Assembly (NCBI GenBank): GCA_964558395.1
Contig: CAZLDS010000002.1
Location: 1 to 64,000, forward strand
DNA length: 64,000 nt
Reading direction: 5' to 3'
Origin: CSP1-5 sp964558395
Lineage (GTDB): Bacteria > Methylomirabilota > Methylomirabilia > Methylomirabilales > CSP1-5
Under the pieces are notes generated by a model that was not told where the DNA came from, did no database searches, and saw only the letters and a list, made by a program, of their open reading frames with translations. The translations under genes and the position numbers were made by a program. Below are positions 25,120-33,786 of the stretch, piece by piece (positions within the stretch are counted from its first letter, which is position 1; every line of letters begins with the position of its first letter).

Positions 25120-27576
25120 TTAAAGGGTATCGACCGCATCCACGTCCATCTCCACGTGGATCGATCCACGGCGCCGGACGGGGAGATTCTCGAGGAGTGT
25201 CGCGAGCTTGGGGCGATGGGGGGTGTCGGGTGCTCCCTTGACGAACAAATGCCAACGGAATCGGCCGCGGAGCTGGGAAAGGGGGGCGGGGGCAGGGCCG
25301 TCGATCTCGAGCCCGATCGAGTCCTGCCGCAGAAGCGTCCCAAGTTGCTCGGCGACTTCGGCCGCCGCGGCCTCCTTCGGGCTTGAAATGAGGAGGCGGA
25401 TGAGGCGAGTAAAGGGGGGAAGGTTACGCTCCATACGTCGCTCGAGCTCCTGCTTGGCGAACGAGAGAAAATCTTGATCCAAAGCCGCCTGGATGCAGTA
25501 GTGATCGGGGTTGTAGGTCTGGATCACCGCTTCCCCGGGAAGCAGACCCCGTCCGGAGCGGCCCACCATTTGCGTGAGCAGCGCGAAGGTGCGTTCTCCC
25601 GCTCGGAAGTCGGGGAGATTCAGGCCGATGTCCGCCGAGAGCACCCCGACCAGGGTGACGTTCGGATAGTCGTGCCCCTTGGCGATCATTTGGGTGCCCA
25701 CGAGAATGTCGATATCGCCGCGCTCGAGTCGTTGCAAGAGGAGGTGATACCCCTGGCGGCCGGCGGTGGTATCCCGATCCATCCGTGCAATCCGGGCGTG
25801 GGTGAAACGGGTTTTGAGTTCCCGTTCCACCTGCTCGGTGCCCATGCCGAGTTGCCGAAGATTCGGGCCGGTGCAGTCCGGGCACCGATCGGGAGGCCGC
25901 CGTTGGTGCGTGCAGTAGTGGCACCGCAGGAGGCTGGCCGCGCGGTGGAGCGTGAGGCCCACGCTACAGTGAGGACAGCGAACGAGGTGGCCACAATCAC
26001 GGCACACGAGGGAGGTGGCAAAGCCGCGCCGGTTCAAGAGAAGCAGGACCTGTTCTCGTCGGCTGAGGCGTTCGTGGATCCGGTCCTCGAGCATGCGGGA
26101 GAGAATGAGGGGTTGCCGCGGCGCCTTCGGCTCGTGGCGCAGATCCACCACGCTGAGCTTGGGAAGCACGCCTTCCCCGATGCGCTTGGGAAGGGAGAGA
26201 AAGCGGTACAGACCGAGTTGGGATTGATGAAAGCTTTCGAGCGAAGGGGTGGCTGAACCCATGAGCACCGGACAGGACCACATCTGTCCCCGGAGCAGGG
26301 CGACGTCCCTTCCATGGTACCGCGGCGCGTCCTCCTGTTTGTAGGCGGGCTCGTGCTCTTCGTCCACCACTACCATCCCCAAGCGCGGCAAGGGGGCAAA
26401 CACGGCGGACCGCACTCCCACCACGATGTCCGCTTCCCCTGCCCGAATCCGAAGCCATTCATCGAGCCGCTCGCCCGGCGCGAGGGCGCTGTGCAACACG
26501 GCGACCAGGTCCCCAAAGCGGGCCCGGAATCTCTCCGCCGTGCGGGGGGTGAGGGCGATCTCGGGGACCAAGACCAACGCTTGCCTCCCCTGTTTCACGA
26601 CCTGCTCAATCGCCTGTAGGTAGATCTCGGTCTTGCCGCTGCCGGTCACGCCGAAGAGGAGGAAGGGCACATAGCTCCCCGACATGGCCGCCGCCTCGAT
26701 CTGGGACAGGGCGTCCTGCTGCGCAGCAGAAAGGGGGAGGGGGTCAGTCGGGATGACTGGGATGTCCCGAAACGGATCACGGCGGATCGTCGTGAGCAGG
26801 GGTTCGATGAGCCCCTTCTGCATAAGGGCGAAAATGACCGACGCAGATTTGGCGGTCGCTTGCGCCTCAGGAGCCGGGAGGGTCCCGCCGACCCGGAGGA
26901 GGTGGGTGAGAAGGTCTGCCTGCCGCGGAGCCCGAGTCCGGAGAGCCGACAGTGCAATTTCCACCTCCTGCTGAGAACGGCAGAGCCGAAAGGATCGCTC
27001 TTGTCTGGTCCGGACTCGGGGGGGGACGCGGACCGTCTCGATCATGACGAGGTCCTTGGCTCGGAGCCGTTGCAGGACGGAGGGCGCCGCCTTGCCGAAT
27101 TGTCGGGTGAGCCGACTGGCAAGGACCGAGGCGTCTGGGGAGAGGACGCGGAGGAGTTCCCGCTCTTGCCGTGTGAGGTTCGGGCTCTCGTGCGCGACGG
27201 CCTGGCGTCCCGCCGGGGAGAGACGCACCAAGCGGCGGGTGGAGGTATCAATGCCTGGCGGCAAGGCCGCTTTGATCACCTCTCCCCAGGGCGCGCCGTA
27301 ATAGTCAGCCACCCGACGGGTGAGTTCCAGAAGGCGGCCATCCAGAAGGGGTTCAGGATCGAGTACATCCTGAATCTCTCTGAGCTGCTGTACTTCGACG
27401 TGCTCTGGCAGATGCACGAGATAGCCGGAAGCGAGCCGGGTCCCGAGAGGGACGATGACGCGCTTGCCTGGGGTGGCGAGATCCCGCAGGTGCGACGGGA
27501 CGAGATAGGTCAGGGTCTTGTCAATGGCTAACGGCAGCGCCACTTCGGCGTACACTGGGCTATCCGCGGGAACCAC
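25120..27576 (-). CDS. priA: Primosomal replication restart helicase PriA
   Basis: 818 residues. The order is: N-terminal 3' DNA-binding domain (YAEVALPLAIDKTLTYLVP); helicase with Walker A LLFGVTGSGKTEIYLQAIE, DEEH box VVVDEEHEPAYKQEDAPRYHGRD and GSATPSLES; zinc-binding cysteines between the helicase halves (CRDCGHLVRCPHC, LRCHYC, DRCPDC); motif V/VI region VGTQMIAKGHDYPNVTLVGV and QMVGRSGRG; C-terminal domain. GTG at 27576 has AAAGGAGAT seven bases upstream, and homology begins there; longer reading to 27762 is not supported. Restarts stalled forks, fitting the recombination genes nearby. Confidence 0.95.
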   Translation of the reverse strand: MVPADSPVYAEVALPLAIDKTLTYLVPSHLRDLATPGKRVIVPLGTRLASGYLVHLPEHVEVQQLREIQDVLDPEPLLDGRLLELTRRVADYYGAPWGEVIKAALPPGIDTSTRRLVRLSPAGRQAVAHESPNLTRQERELLRVLSPDASVLASRLTRQFGKAAPSVLQRLRAKDLVMIETVRVPPRVRTRQERSFRLCRSQQEVEIALSALRTRAPRQADLLTHLLRVGGTLPAPEAQATAKSASVIFALMQKGLIEPLLTTIRRDPFRDIPVIPTDPLPLSAAQQDALSQIEAAAMSGSYVPFLLFGVTGSGKTEIYLQAIEQVVKQGRQALVLVPEIALTPRTAERFRARFGDLVAVLHSALAPGERLDEWLRIRAGEADIVVGVRSAVFAPLPRLGMVVVDEEHEPAYKQEDAPRYHGRDVALLRGQMWSCPVLMGSATPSLESFHQSQLGLYRFLSLPKRIGEGVLPKLSVVDLRHEPKAPRQPLILSRMLEDRIHERLSRREQVLLLLNRRGFATSLVCRDCGHLVRCPHCSVGLTLHRAASLLRCHYCTHQRRPPDRCPDCTGPNLRQLGMGTEQVERELKTRFTHARIARMDRDTTAGRQGYHLLLQRLERGDIDILVGTQMIAKGHDYPNVTLVGVLSADIGLNLPDFRAGERTFALLTQMVGRSGRGLLPGEAVIQTYNPDHYCIQAALDQDFLSFAKQELERRMERNLPPFTRLIRLLISSPKEAAAAEVAEQLGTLLRQDSIGLEIDGPAPAPLSQLRGRFRWHLFVKGAPDTPHRPKLATLLENLPVRRRGSIHVEMDVDAVDTL

Positions 27577-27659
27577 GAATACTATCTCCTTTAGGGGTTC
27601 GTTCAGGACTATATATGGGGCCGGAACGAGTGTAAAGGGGAGCAAGATCCGGTTGAGTA

Positions 27660-27689
27660 TTGTCCGTGGCTCTCTCGCTGGGATACAAT
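27660..27689 (+). promoter_or_regulatory. Possible promoter of the HAD-GHMP-FAH operon
   Basis: TTGTCC (27660-27665), an 18-base spacer and TACAAT (27684-27689, five of six). It leaves about 180 bases of leader. Nothing else is evident in 27577-27875. Confidence 0.35.
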
Positions 27690-27875
27690 GGACCCCTTTG
27701 ACGACCTGGCCATCACACCCTCCCTCGCCACGCAAGCCGCTGCGCGGGGGGGTCTTGGTCAACGATCAAGACGAGCATCGACGGAATCGAGAGCCAGGGC
27801 CAATCCATGAAAGGGGCCTACGAGGGCGAGGTCGGCCAAGGCCAAGCGCTAACGAAAGGGACAGGCGGAGAAGGG

Positions 27876-28562
27876 ATGGACCGCGACCGCGCCTTCCTCC
27901 TTGATTTTGACCATACCCTCTTTGACACCGACCTATTCTTTTGGGTGGATGTCCGCGCCGCCTTCTCCCGATTTGCCATTGATGCCAAGACATGGGAAGA
28001 GAGCTACGCGCGCGCGTGGTCTCAGGGGTACTCCCTTGGAAAGCACCTGGAGCAGCTGGCCCGGGAAGGGCAGGTGGGGAACCGGGATGTGGTGGCCGTC
28101 CAGCGAATACTGCGCGAGCGCTTTGCGGACCTCCGCGGGTACCTCTTTCCTGACGTGGAGCCGTTCTTGAACCAGTTGCAGGCGAAGAAGATTCCGTGCT
28201 TTCTCCTCTCCTTCGGCGATCCTGCCTGGCAGGCGTACAAGGTCAGCGGAGCACGGATTGGTGATTTTTTCCAAGACATCTTTACCACGCGCCAAGAACA
28301 AACCAAGGTGGACGTGATTGAGACGTTCGCGGGGCGTTTTACTCGCGTGGGCGTCGTGGATAACGATCCTCGGGAACTCGATCGCATCAAGGATCGCCAT
28401 CCCCGGGTGGAGACCTTCTGGATCACCCGGGTTCCTCCTGAGGCATTCACGAGTTCCGATCCGGAGATCCGGGAGAGGTTCCGAGAGGCGCGACACTACG
28501 CGAGCCTCCCTGCGCAGTTCCCCCATCATCGGTGCCAGATCTTGGATGAGGTCCCATTGTGA
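27876..28562 (+). CDS. HAD-superfamily hydrolase
   Basis: 228 residues. The nucleophile motif is LLDFDHTLFDTD (Asp10 and Asp12). LLSFGDPAWQ gives motif II and KVDVIE contains the motif III Lys. GVVDNDPRELDRIKD supplies the acidic motif IV. The helical cap lies between residues 20 and 95. HAD proteins of this type are small-molecule phosphatases. Coupled by GTGA overlap to a GHMP sugar kinase, it may act on the same phosphosugar pool; the substrate is unknown. ATG at 27876 follows GGAGAAGGG. Confidence 0.8.
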   Translation: MDRDRAFLLDFDHTLFDTDLFFWVDVRAAFSRFAIDAKTWEESYARAWSQGYSLGKHLEQLAREGQVGNRDVVAVQRILRERFADLRGYLFPDVEPFLNQLQAKKIPCFLLSFGDPAWQAYKVSGARIGDFFQDIFTTRQEQTKVDVIETFAGRFTRVGVVDNDPRELDRIKDRHPRVETFWITRVPPEAFTSSDPEIRERFREARHYASLPAQFPHHRCQILDEVPL

Positions 28563-29581
28563 GCCGCACCATCGTCGCGGCTGCGCCGACCCGCGTCGAC
28601 TTCGCCGGGGGAACGCTCGATATTCCACCGCTTCATCTCTTCCATCAGCCGGCGTTAACCATTAACATTGCGATCAGTCTCTATGCCACAGTCACCGTGC
28701 GGGAGGAAAAGGGTAGAGGGGTTCGCCTCGTCGCCCGGGACCAGAACAGGCAGGCCTTCTGGCCATCGTCCTCCCGGATCGATTGGCGAAAGGACCGCTT
28801 CCTCGAGTTGATGGCCCGCCTCCTGCGCTCACTCGGGCCTCGGTCCGGCTTGGAGATGACGACTGACTGTCAGGCCCCGGCGGGAGCGGGGACGGGAGGT
28901 TCTTCCGCCTTGGCGATCGCCGCCACGGCGGCGTTGGCCCGCCTCGCGAACGGTCGGATGGCGAAGCCTGCGCTGATCGAATATGCGAGATCTGTCGAGA
29001 CCCAGACGATCCGGGTGCCCACGGGATACCAGGACTACTATGCTGCCGTCTACGGAGGGGCCAGCGTGATCGAGTTCGGTCTCACAGGGATCGTCCGCCG
29101 GCCGGTCGCTGCGGGCGAATTTCTCAAAGAACTGGAGCAGCATCTGCTGCTGGTGTATACGGGGAAACCCCGGTTCTCCGGCGCCAACAACTGGGAGCTC
29201 TTTAGAAGACACATACGCGGCGACTCGAAAATTGTCCGCTTCTTTGATCGGCTTCAAGTCAATGCGGTGGCAATGCGGAAGGCCTTTCTCCGGCGCGATC
29301 TGCGCGCCGTTGCCGAGGTGCTGAACGAGGACTGGGCGACGAGAAAAGCGCTGTTGCCCCGCATGAGCACGCCGTTCATCGACACGCTGATTCGGGTGGC
29401 CCGGGGTGCCGGTGCTCTTGGTGCCCGCGTCTGCGGCGCGGGTGGTGGAGGGTGTGTAGCTTTTCTGGTTGATTCCACCGTCCGTCCGCGCCTGGAAAAA
29501 TCGCTGGCCGCGCATCGGGCACGCATCCTCCCCTGCCGTGTTTCTCGTCAGGGGCTCACGGTCCGGGAAATTCTAGGGTAG
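28559..29581 (+). CDS. GHMP-family sugar kinase (heptose/galactokinase-like)
   Basis: 340 residues. The N-terminal signature AAAPTRVDFAGGTLDIPP corresponds to the APLRISFAGGGTD-type start of D-glycero-D-manno-heptose 7-phosphate kinases. The GHMP phosphate loop is PAGAGTGGSSALAIA (107-121). The C-terminal motif VCGAGGGGCVAFLV completes the fold. It phosphorylates a sugar or sugar phosphate in the cytosol; the exact substrate is not determined. The GTG start overlaps the preceding stop. Confidence 0.83.
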   Translation: MSRTIVAAAPTRVDFAGGTLDIPPLHLFHQPALTINIAISLYATVTVREEKGRGVRLVARDQNRQAFWPSSSRIDWRKDRFLELMARLLRSLGPRSGLEMTTDCQAPAGAGTGGSSALAIAATAALARLANGRMAKPALIEYARSVETQTIRVPTGYQDYYAAVYGGASVIEFGLTGIVRRPVAAGEFLKELEQHLLLVYTGKPRFSGANNWELFRRHIRGDSKIVRFFDRLQVNAVAMRKAFLRRDLRAVAEVLNEDWATRKALLPRMSTPFIDTLIRVARGAGALGARVCGAGGGGCVAFLVDSTVRPRLEKSLAAHRARILPCRVSRQGLTVREILG

Positions 29582-29595
29582 GCGGGAGATTCGCT

Positions 29596-30534
29596 GTGCG
29601 ACTTGCCACGGTGCTATGGGACCGAGACCCGACACTGGCAGTCATCATCGGGGACAGTGTCCTGAACCTCCCGGCCTGCGCCGCCACACTGGAACGGTCG
29701 CGGCACGGGAAAAAGGATCTCCCGTCAGATATGCTGAACCTGATTGACGGAGGCTCGCGGGCGGTCACGATCGTTCAGCGTTTCTCACGGGAGGCCGCCC
29801 GCCGGCTCAACCGCGGGGCATGGCAGCCGAAGGCCAGGGATCCTCTGCTCCGGCCGGCAGAACGCATCCGTTTCCTGGCGCCGATTCCCCGGCTGCGAAA
29901 GAACGTGTTTTGCATGGGTCGCAATTATGCAGAACACGCCAAGGAGCGTCAGGCCGACGTCCCTACGGTCCCGGTCTTCTTCACCAAGCCGCCCACGGCT
30001 GTGATCGGACATGACGCACCGGTGCCCATGCATCGGGGGACGGCTGAGCTTGACTACGAGGTGGAGCTCGCGGTCGTGATCGGACGGCGAGGGGTGAATA
30101 TCCCGCAGGAGAAGGCGTATCATTACGTCTTCGGCTATACGATTCTCAACGACATCACCGCGCGGGACCTGCAAAAGCGGCACATGCAGTGGTTCAAGGG
30201 GAAGGGTCTGGACCGCTCTTGCCCGATGGGTCCATGGATCGTGCACAAGTCGGAGGTCGCCGATCCGCACCGTCTGCGGATCAGCCTGCGGGTCAACGGG
30301 GAGTTGCGCCAGGCGGCCAACACTGCCGACATGGTCTTTACAATCCCGCTTCTCATCGAAGTCCTCTCTGCCGGTATGACACTCGAACCCGGCGACATTA
30401 TTGCGACAGGCACGCCGGCTGGCGTCGCCGCGGGCTTTGATCCCCCCAAGTGGCTGCAGGTCGGTGACGTGGTCGAGGCCGAGATCGAGGGGGTCGGCCT
30501 CCTCCGCAATCGGATCGTTGCCCCAGCATCCTGA
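29596..30534 (+). CDS. Fumarylacetoacetate hydrolase family protein
   Basis: 312 residues. The C-terminal FAH fold (about 105-310) shows NVFCMGRNYAEHAKE, PVFFTKPPTAVIGHDAPV, ELDYEVELAVVIGRRGVNI (the metal-binding E-x-E), GYTILNDITARDLQ, and GDIIATGTPAGVAAGFDPPKWLQVGDVVEAEIEGVG. Members hydrolyse or decarboxylate acylpyruvates or oxaloacetate using Mg. Its N-terminal 100 residues are the usual alpha/beta lead. GTG at 29596 is the start. It lies 14 bases after the sugar kinase, so probably in the same operon. Confidence 0.88.
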   Translation: MRLATVLWDRDPTLAVIIGDSVLNLPACAATLERSRHGKKDLPSDMLNLIDGGSRAVTIVQRFSREAARRLNRGAWQPKARDPLLRPAERIRFLAPIPRLRKNVFCMGRNYAEHAKERQADVPTVPVFFTKPPTAVIGHDAPVPMHRGTAELDYEVELAVVIGRRGVNIPQEKAYHYVFGYTILNDITARDLQKRHMQWFKGKGLDRSCPMGPWIVHKSEVADPHRLRISLRVNGELRQAANTADMVFTIPLLIEVLSAGMTLEPGDIIATGTPAGVAAGFDPPKWLQVGDVVEAEIEGVGLLRNRIVAPAS

Positions 30535-30610
30535 AGCGCGCATGTGCGACAGATCAATTTTCGGTGCGTGACACCCCTGAAACCCGGCGTCAAGCGAAAG
30601 GAGGAGTCCC

Positions 30611-30835
30611 ATGGCATTGAATATTACCGCAAAAAAGAATGGCCCCTATCGTGTCGAAGTGACCGATGGAGAAGTGAAGCTGCTCGACGCAGACGGAAAA
30701 GCGTTCGATCTCAAAGGCAAGACAGCGTTCTCGCTGTGCCGCTGCGGGCACTCGAAGAATAAGCCCTTTTGCGACGGAACCCATACGCAGGTCAACTTCC
30801 AGGCGGATGACCCGGCCCCCCGGGCCGCCGGGTAA
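30611..30835 (+). CDS. CDGSH iron-sulfur domain protein
   Basis: 74 residues. The cluster motif is LCRCGHSKNKPFCDGTH with ligands Cys43, Cys45, Cys54 and His58, the 3Cys-1His set that binds a 2Fe-2S cluster. An AAGGAGGAG ribosome site precedes the ATG. Single-CDGSH bacterial proteins are redox-active homodimers; the partner is unknown. It is convergent with the UDG gene 15 bases away. Confidence 0.93.
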   Translation: MALNITAKKNGPYRVEVTDGEVKLLDADGKAFDLKGKTAFSLCRCGHSKNKPFCDGTHTQVNFQADDPAPRAAG

Positions 30836-30850
30836 CTCACCCGATCCAGG

Positions 30851-31582
30851 TCAGCGCAGGGTGCGGCCGGTGAGGCGGATATACTCCCGCTGCAGGAGCT
30901 GGAGGTCCTGCCAGGCGCTCTTCTTCTCATTCGGGTTTCGTAAAAGGTAGGCGGGGTGGTAGGTGACCAGCAGGGGAATGCCCTGGTAGTCGTGAAAGCC
31001 GCCGCGCAGCCTGGAGAGGGGTGTCTTTGTCTTCAAGAGGGAGGATACCGCGACGCCACCGAGGGCGCAGATCAATTTGGGCTTGATGGCCTTGAGCTGC
31101 GCGATGAGGAACGGCTCGCACGAGGCGACCTCGTCCGCCTCGGGCGTGCGATTGCTCGGCGGCCGGCACTTGAGGACGTTACAGATGTACACTTGCTCGC
31201 GCCTCAGGCCGATGGCCTCGATCATCCGCGTGAGGAGCTGGCCCGCCCTCCCGACGAAAGGCTCGCCCTGCGCGTCTTCATCGGCGCCTGGGGCTTCTCC
31301 GACGAAGACCAGATCCGCCTGGGGATCGCCGACCCCGAAAACGATTTGGGTCCGATGCGGGTGGAGCTTGCACCGTGTGCATTCCCCCAGGGCCTGTCGG
31401 ATCTCACCGAGGCTGAGCGTCCCGGAGAGGAGTAGCTCACGCTCCGACGGTGGTTTTTCTTGCCTGGCGGCTTCTGGTGTGCCCAGGACGAAATCGAGTC
31501 CCAACTGCTCCTGGCCCTCGAGGAAATCCCGTGTCCTTTTCACAAGCTCCGCCGCCTCGCGGCGGACATCGTCCGCGGTCAA
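30851..31582 (-). CDS. Uracil-DNA glycosylase, family 4 (iron-sulfur)
   Basis: 243 residues from a TTG start at 31582. The 4Fe-4S ligands are Cys68, Cys71 (ECTRCKLH), Cys139 and Cys155, with the family-4 C-x15-C spacing. The uracil-pocket motif is VGEAPGADEDAQGEPFVGRAG, and the second motif VTYHPAYLLRN carries the His. It removes uracil arising from cytosine deamination. The TTG is chosen because the upstream codons run back into coaBC without homology; another start is possible. It is 46 bases after coaBC and probably co-transcribed. Confidence 0.88.
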   Translation of the reverse strand: MTADDVRREAAELVKRTRDFLEGQEQLGLDFVLGTPEAARQEKPPSERELLLSGTLSLGEIRQALGECTRCKLHPHRTQIVFGVGDPQADLVFVGEAPGADEDAQGEPFVGRAGQLLTRMIEAIGLRREQVYICNVLKCRPPSNRTPEADEVASCEPFLIAQLKAIKPKLICALGGVAVSSLLKTKTPLSRLRGGFHDYQGIPLLVTYHPAYLLRNPNEKKSAWQDLQLLQREYIRLTGRTLR

Positions 31583-31628
31583 CGTCTCACCGTGCCTTTC
31601 AGGGATGCGGGGTTTGTCCCGAGACGGG

Positions 31629-32831
31629 TCAGCCGCGCTTCTCGCCGCGGAGGGCCGCGATCCGGTCCAGGATCCGGTCGGCCGCCTCGCGCTTCGAAAG
31701 CTCTGGCAGCTCTTCAACATGTCCCTGGCGATCGAGGAGCGTGACGCGTGTAGTCTCGCCGCCGAAGGCGACCTGGACGTCGTTGGCGACGATCAGGTCC
31801 AGGTGCTTCTTCCGAAGCTTCTCTCGGGCGTTGTCGACTAGATCTTCCGTTTCCGCGGCGAAACCGACCAAAATGCGTGATCCCTTATGCCGGCCCGCCT
31901 CGGCCAGGATGTCCGGGTTGCGCACGAATTCGACCGTCAGGGTCTCTTGCTTCTTCATCTTTTGCGGCGTGTTGGTGCTCGGACGGTAATCGGCGACCGC
32001 GGCGGCCATGATGAGGATGGTGGTCCTATCGAGCCGCTCCAGCACGGCCTGGAGCATCTCTTCGGCCGTCTCCACGTCGGTCCGCGCGACACCATGCGGG
32101 GTGGGAAGCAATGTGGGGCCGCTCACCAACATAACATGTGCCCCCCGGTCCCGGGCCGCCTCGGCAATGGCGAACCCCATCTTCCCGGAAGAGCGGTTGG
32201 AAAGGTATCGGACCGGGTCGAGTGGTTCCTGCGTGGGACCCGCGGTGACGAGGACCGTCTGGCCGGCAAGATCCTGCTGACGACCGAGGAGCTCTTCGAC
32301 CGTGTGGACGATGGTCAAAGGAGTGGCGAGCCGTCCCTGGCCGACCAATCCCGAGGCAAGCTCTCCATATTCTGGTTCTAGCACGTGAACTCCTTGGGTC
32401 CTCAGGTGGTCCAGGTTTTCCTGGACCGCGGCATGGGCATACATGTCGCGATCCATGGCGGGCGCAAGCAGGACGGGACAGGTACTGCTGAGGTACAGGT
32501 TCGAGAGAAAATCATCCGCGAGGCCGTGGGCAAACTTGGCGATGGTATTAGCCGTCACGGGGGCGACAAGCAGCAGATCGGCCCGGTCGCCCGCCGTCAC
32601 GTGACCGATGTGCTTGTCATAATCCAAAGTGAAGAGGTCGGTGAGAACGGGGCGTCGGGAGAGCGTCTCGAACGTGAGCGGGGCGAGGAATCGCTCCGCA
32701 CTCTCGGTCATCACGACCGTCACATTCGCCCCGCCCCCGGTGAGCTCCCTGAGAATCTCGACCGCTTTATACGCAGCGATGCTCCCCGTCACTCCAAGGA
32801 TAATCTCTTTTCCTTCCAACCTCCCTTTCAT
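31629..32831 (-). CDS. coaBC: Bifunctional phosphopantothenoylcysteine decarboxylase/phosphopantothenate-cysteine ligase
   Basis: 400 residues. The flavin CoaC half (1-190) shows ILGVTGSIAAYKAVEILREL, the catalytic HIGH-type His in DKHIGHVTAGDRADLLLVAPVTANTIAKFAHGLADD, and LAPAMDRDMYAH. The CoaB half starts VLVTAGPTQEPLDPVRYLSNRSSGKMG and includes DYRPSTNTPQKMKK. It performs two steps from phosphopantothenate to phosphopantetheine in CoA synthesis. The start at 32831 is the family start. Confidence 0.96.
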   Translation of the reverse strand: MKGRLEGKEIILGVTGSIAAYKAVEILRELTGGGANVTVVMTESAERFLAPLTFETLSRRPVLTDLFTLDYDKHIGHVTAGDRADLLLVAPVTANTIAKFAHGLADDFLSNLYLSSTCPVLLAPAMDRDMYAHAAVQENLDHLRTQGVHVLEPEYGELASGLVGQGRLATPLTIVHTVEELLGRQQDLAGQTVLVTAGPTQEPLDPVRYLSNRSSGKMGFAIAEAARDRGAHVMLVSGPTLLPTPHGVARTDVETAEEMLQAVLERLDRTTILIMAAAVADYRPSTNTPQKMKKQETLTVEFVRNPDILAEAGRHKGSRILVGFAAETEDLVDNAREKLRKKHLDLIVANDVQVAFGGETTRVTLLDRQGHVEELPELSKREAADRILDRIAALRGEKRG

Positions 32832-32886
32832 GTCGAAATTCCTTTCCCGAGTTTATTCACGGACCTCGGACCCAAGCCCTCGAAAC

Positions 32887-33669
32887 TCAGACCTTGACGA
32901 GATGGTTCACGGGACCTTTCCCCTTCCCGATCATCACTGCGGCCTCGATGGCTGCGCGGATGAATCGCTGGGCCACAGCCACGGCGTCTTTCACCCCCTG
33001 GCCCTTGGCCAGTCCCGCCGCGATGGCTGCGGAAAGCGTGCAGCCACTGCCGTGGGTGTTCTTGGTGGGGATCTTCGGGCTTTCCAAAACCGCAAACTGC
33101 TGTCCGTCGTAAAGGACATCAAAAACGTCCGGTCCGGAGAGGTGCCCACCCTTCACCAGCACATGCTGGGGTCCCATGTCCTTAATGGCCTGCGCGGCCT
33201 CCTGCATTCCGTTGAGATCATCAATCTTCTCTCCCCAGAGGATCGTCGCTTCATCGAGATTTGGGGTCGCCACCGTGGCCAGGGGAAGGAGGAGGGTCTT
33301 CATGGCTTCTACTGCATCTTCGTCGAGAAGGCGATGGCCCGTGGCCGAGACCATGACCGGGTCCACGACCAGATGCTGGAGCTGAAATGCGCGCAGCTCC
33401 ATTGCCACGGCCGCGACGATCTCCTTCGTGGCGAGCATCCCTGTCTTCACTGCGTCGGCGCCGATATCCGAGAGGACGGAGCGGATCTGGAGTGTGACGA
33501 AGTCGGGGGGGAGGACGTGTGCACCTTGGACCCCCAAGGTGTTCTGGGCCGTCACGGCCGTGAGCACGGATAGGCCGTAAACCTCAAACGTGCTGAACGT
33601 CTTGAGGTCTGCTTGAATCCCCGCCCCGCCGCCGGAGTCGGAGCCAGCAATGGTCAAGGCCCGTCGCAT
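32887..33669 (-). CDS. thiD: Hydroxymethylpyrimidine/phosphomethylpyrimidine kinase
   Basis: 260 residues, ribokinase fold. Motifs are ALTIAGSDSGGGAGIQADLKTF, VVDPVMVSATGHRLL, TPNLDEATILWG, VLVKGGHL and the anion-hole and catalytic Asp region NTHGSGCTLSAAIAA. It makes HMP pyrophosphate for thiamine. No TPP riboswitch is visible in the 117-base upstream gap. Confidence 0.95.
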   Translation of the reverse strand: MRRALTIAGSDSGGGAGIQADLKTFSTFEVYGLSVLTAVTAQNTLGVQGAHVLPPDFVTLQIRSVLSDIGADAVKTGMLATKEIVAAVAMELRAFQLQHLVVDPVMVSATGHRLLDEDAVEAMKTLLLPLATVATPNLDEATILWGEKIDDLNGMQEAAQAIKDMGPQHVLVKGGHLSGPDVFDVLYDGQQFAVLESPKIPTKNTHGSGCTLSAAIAAGLAKGQGVKDAVAVAQRFIRAAIEAAVMIGKGKGPVNHLVKV

Positions 33670-33786
33670 CCCGTCTCCTCACTCGTTGGCATCATTATGC
33701 CCGACGTCTCTCGCTCACGCAACCCTTCCTTCCGATCGCCTATCAGAGTTGTTGCGGGACGGCTGGGCCAGGGGACCTGTCGGGGC

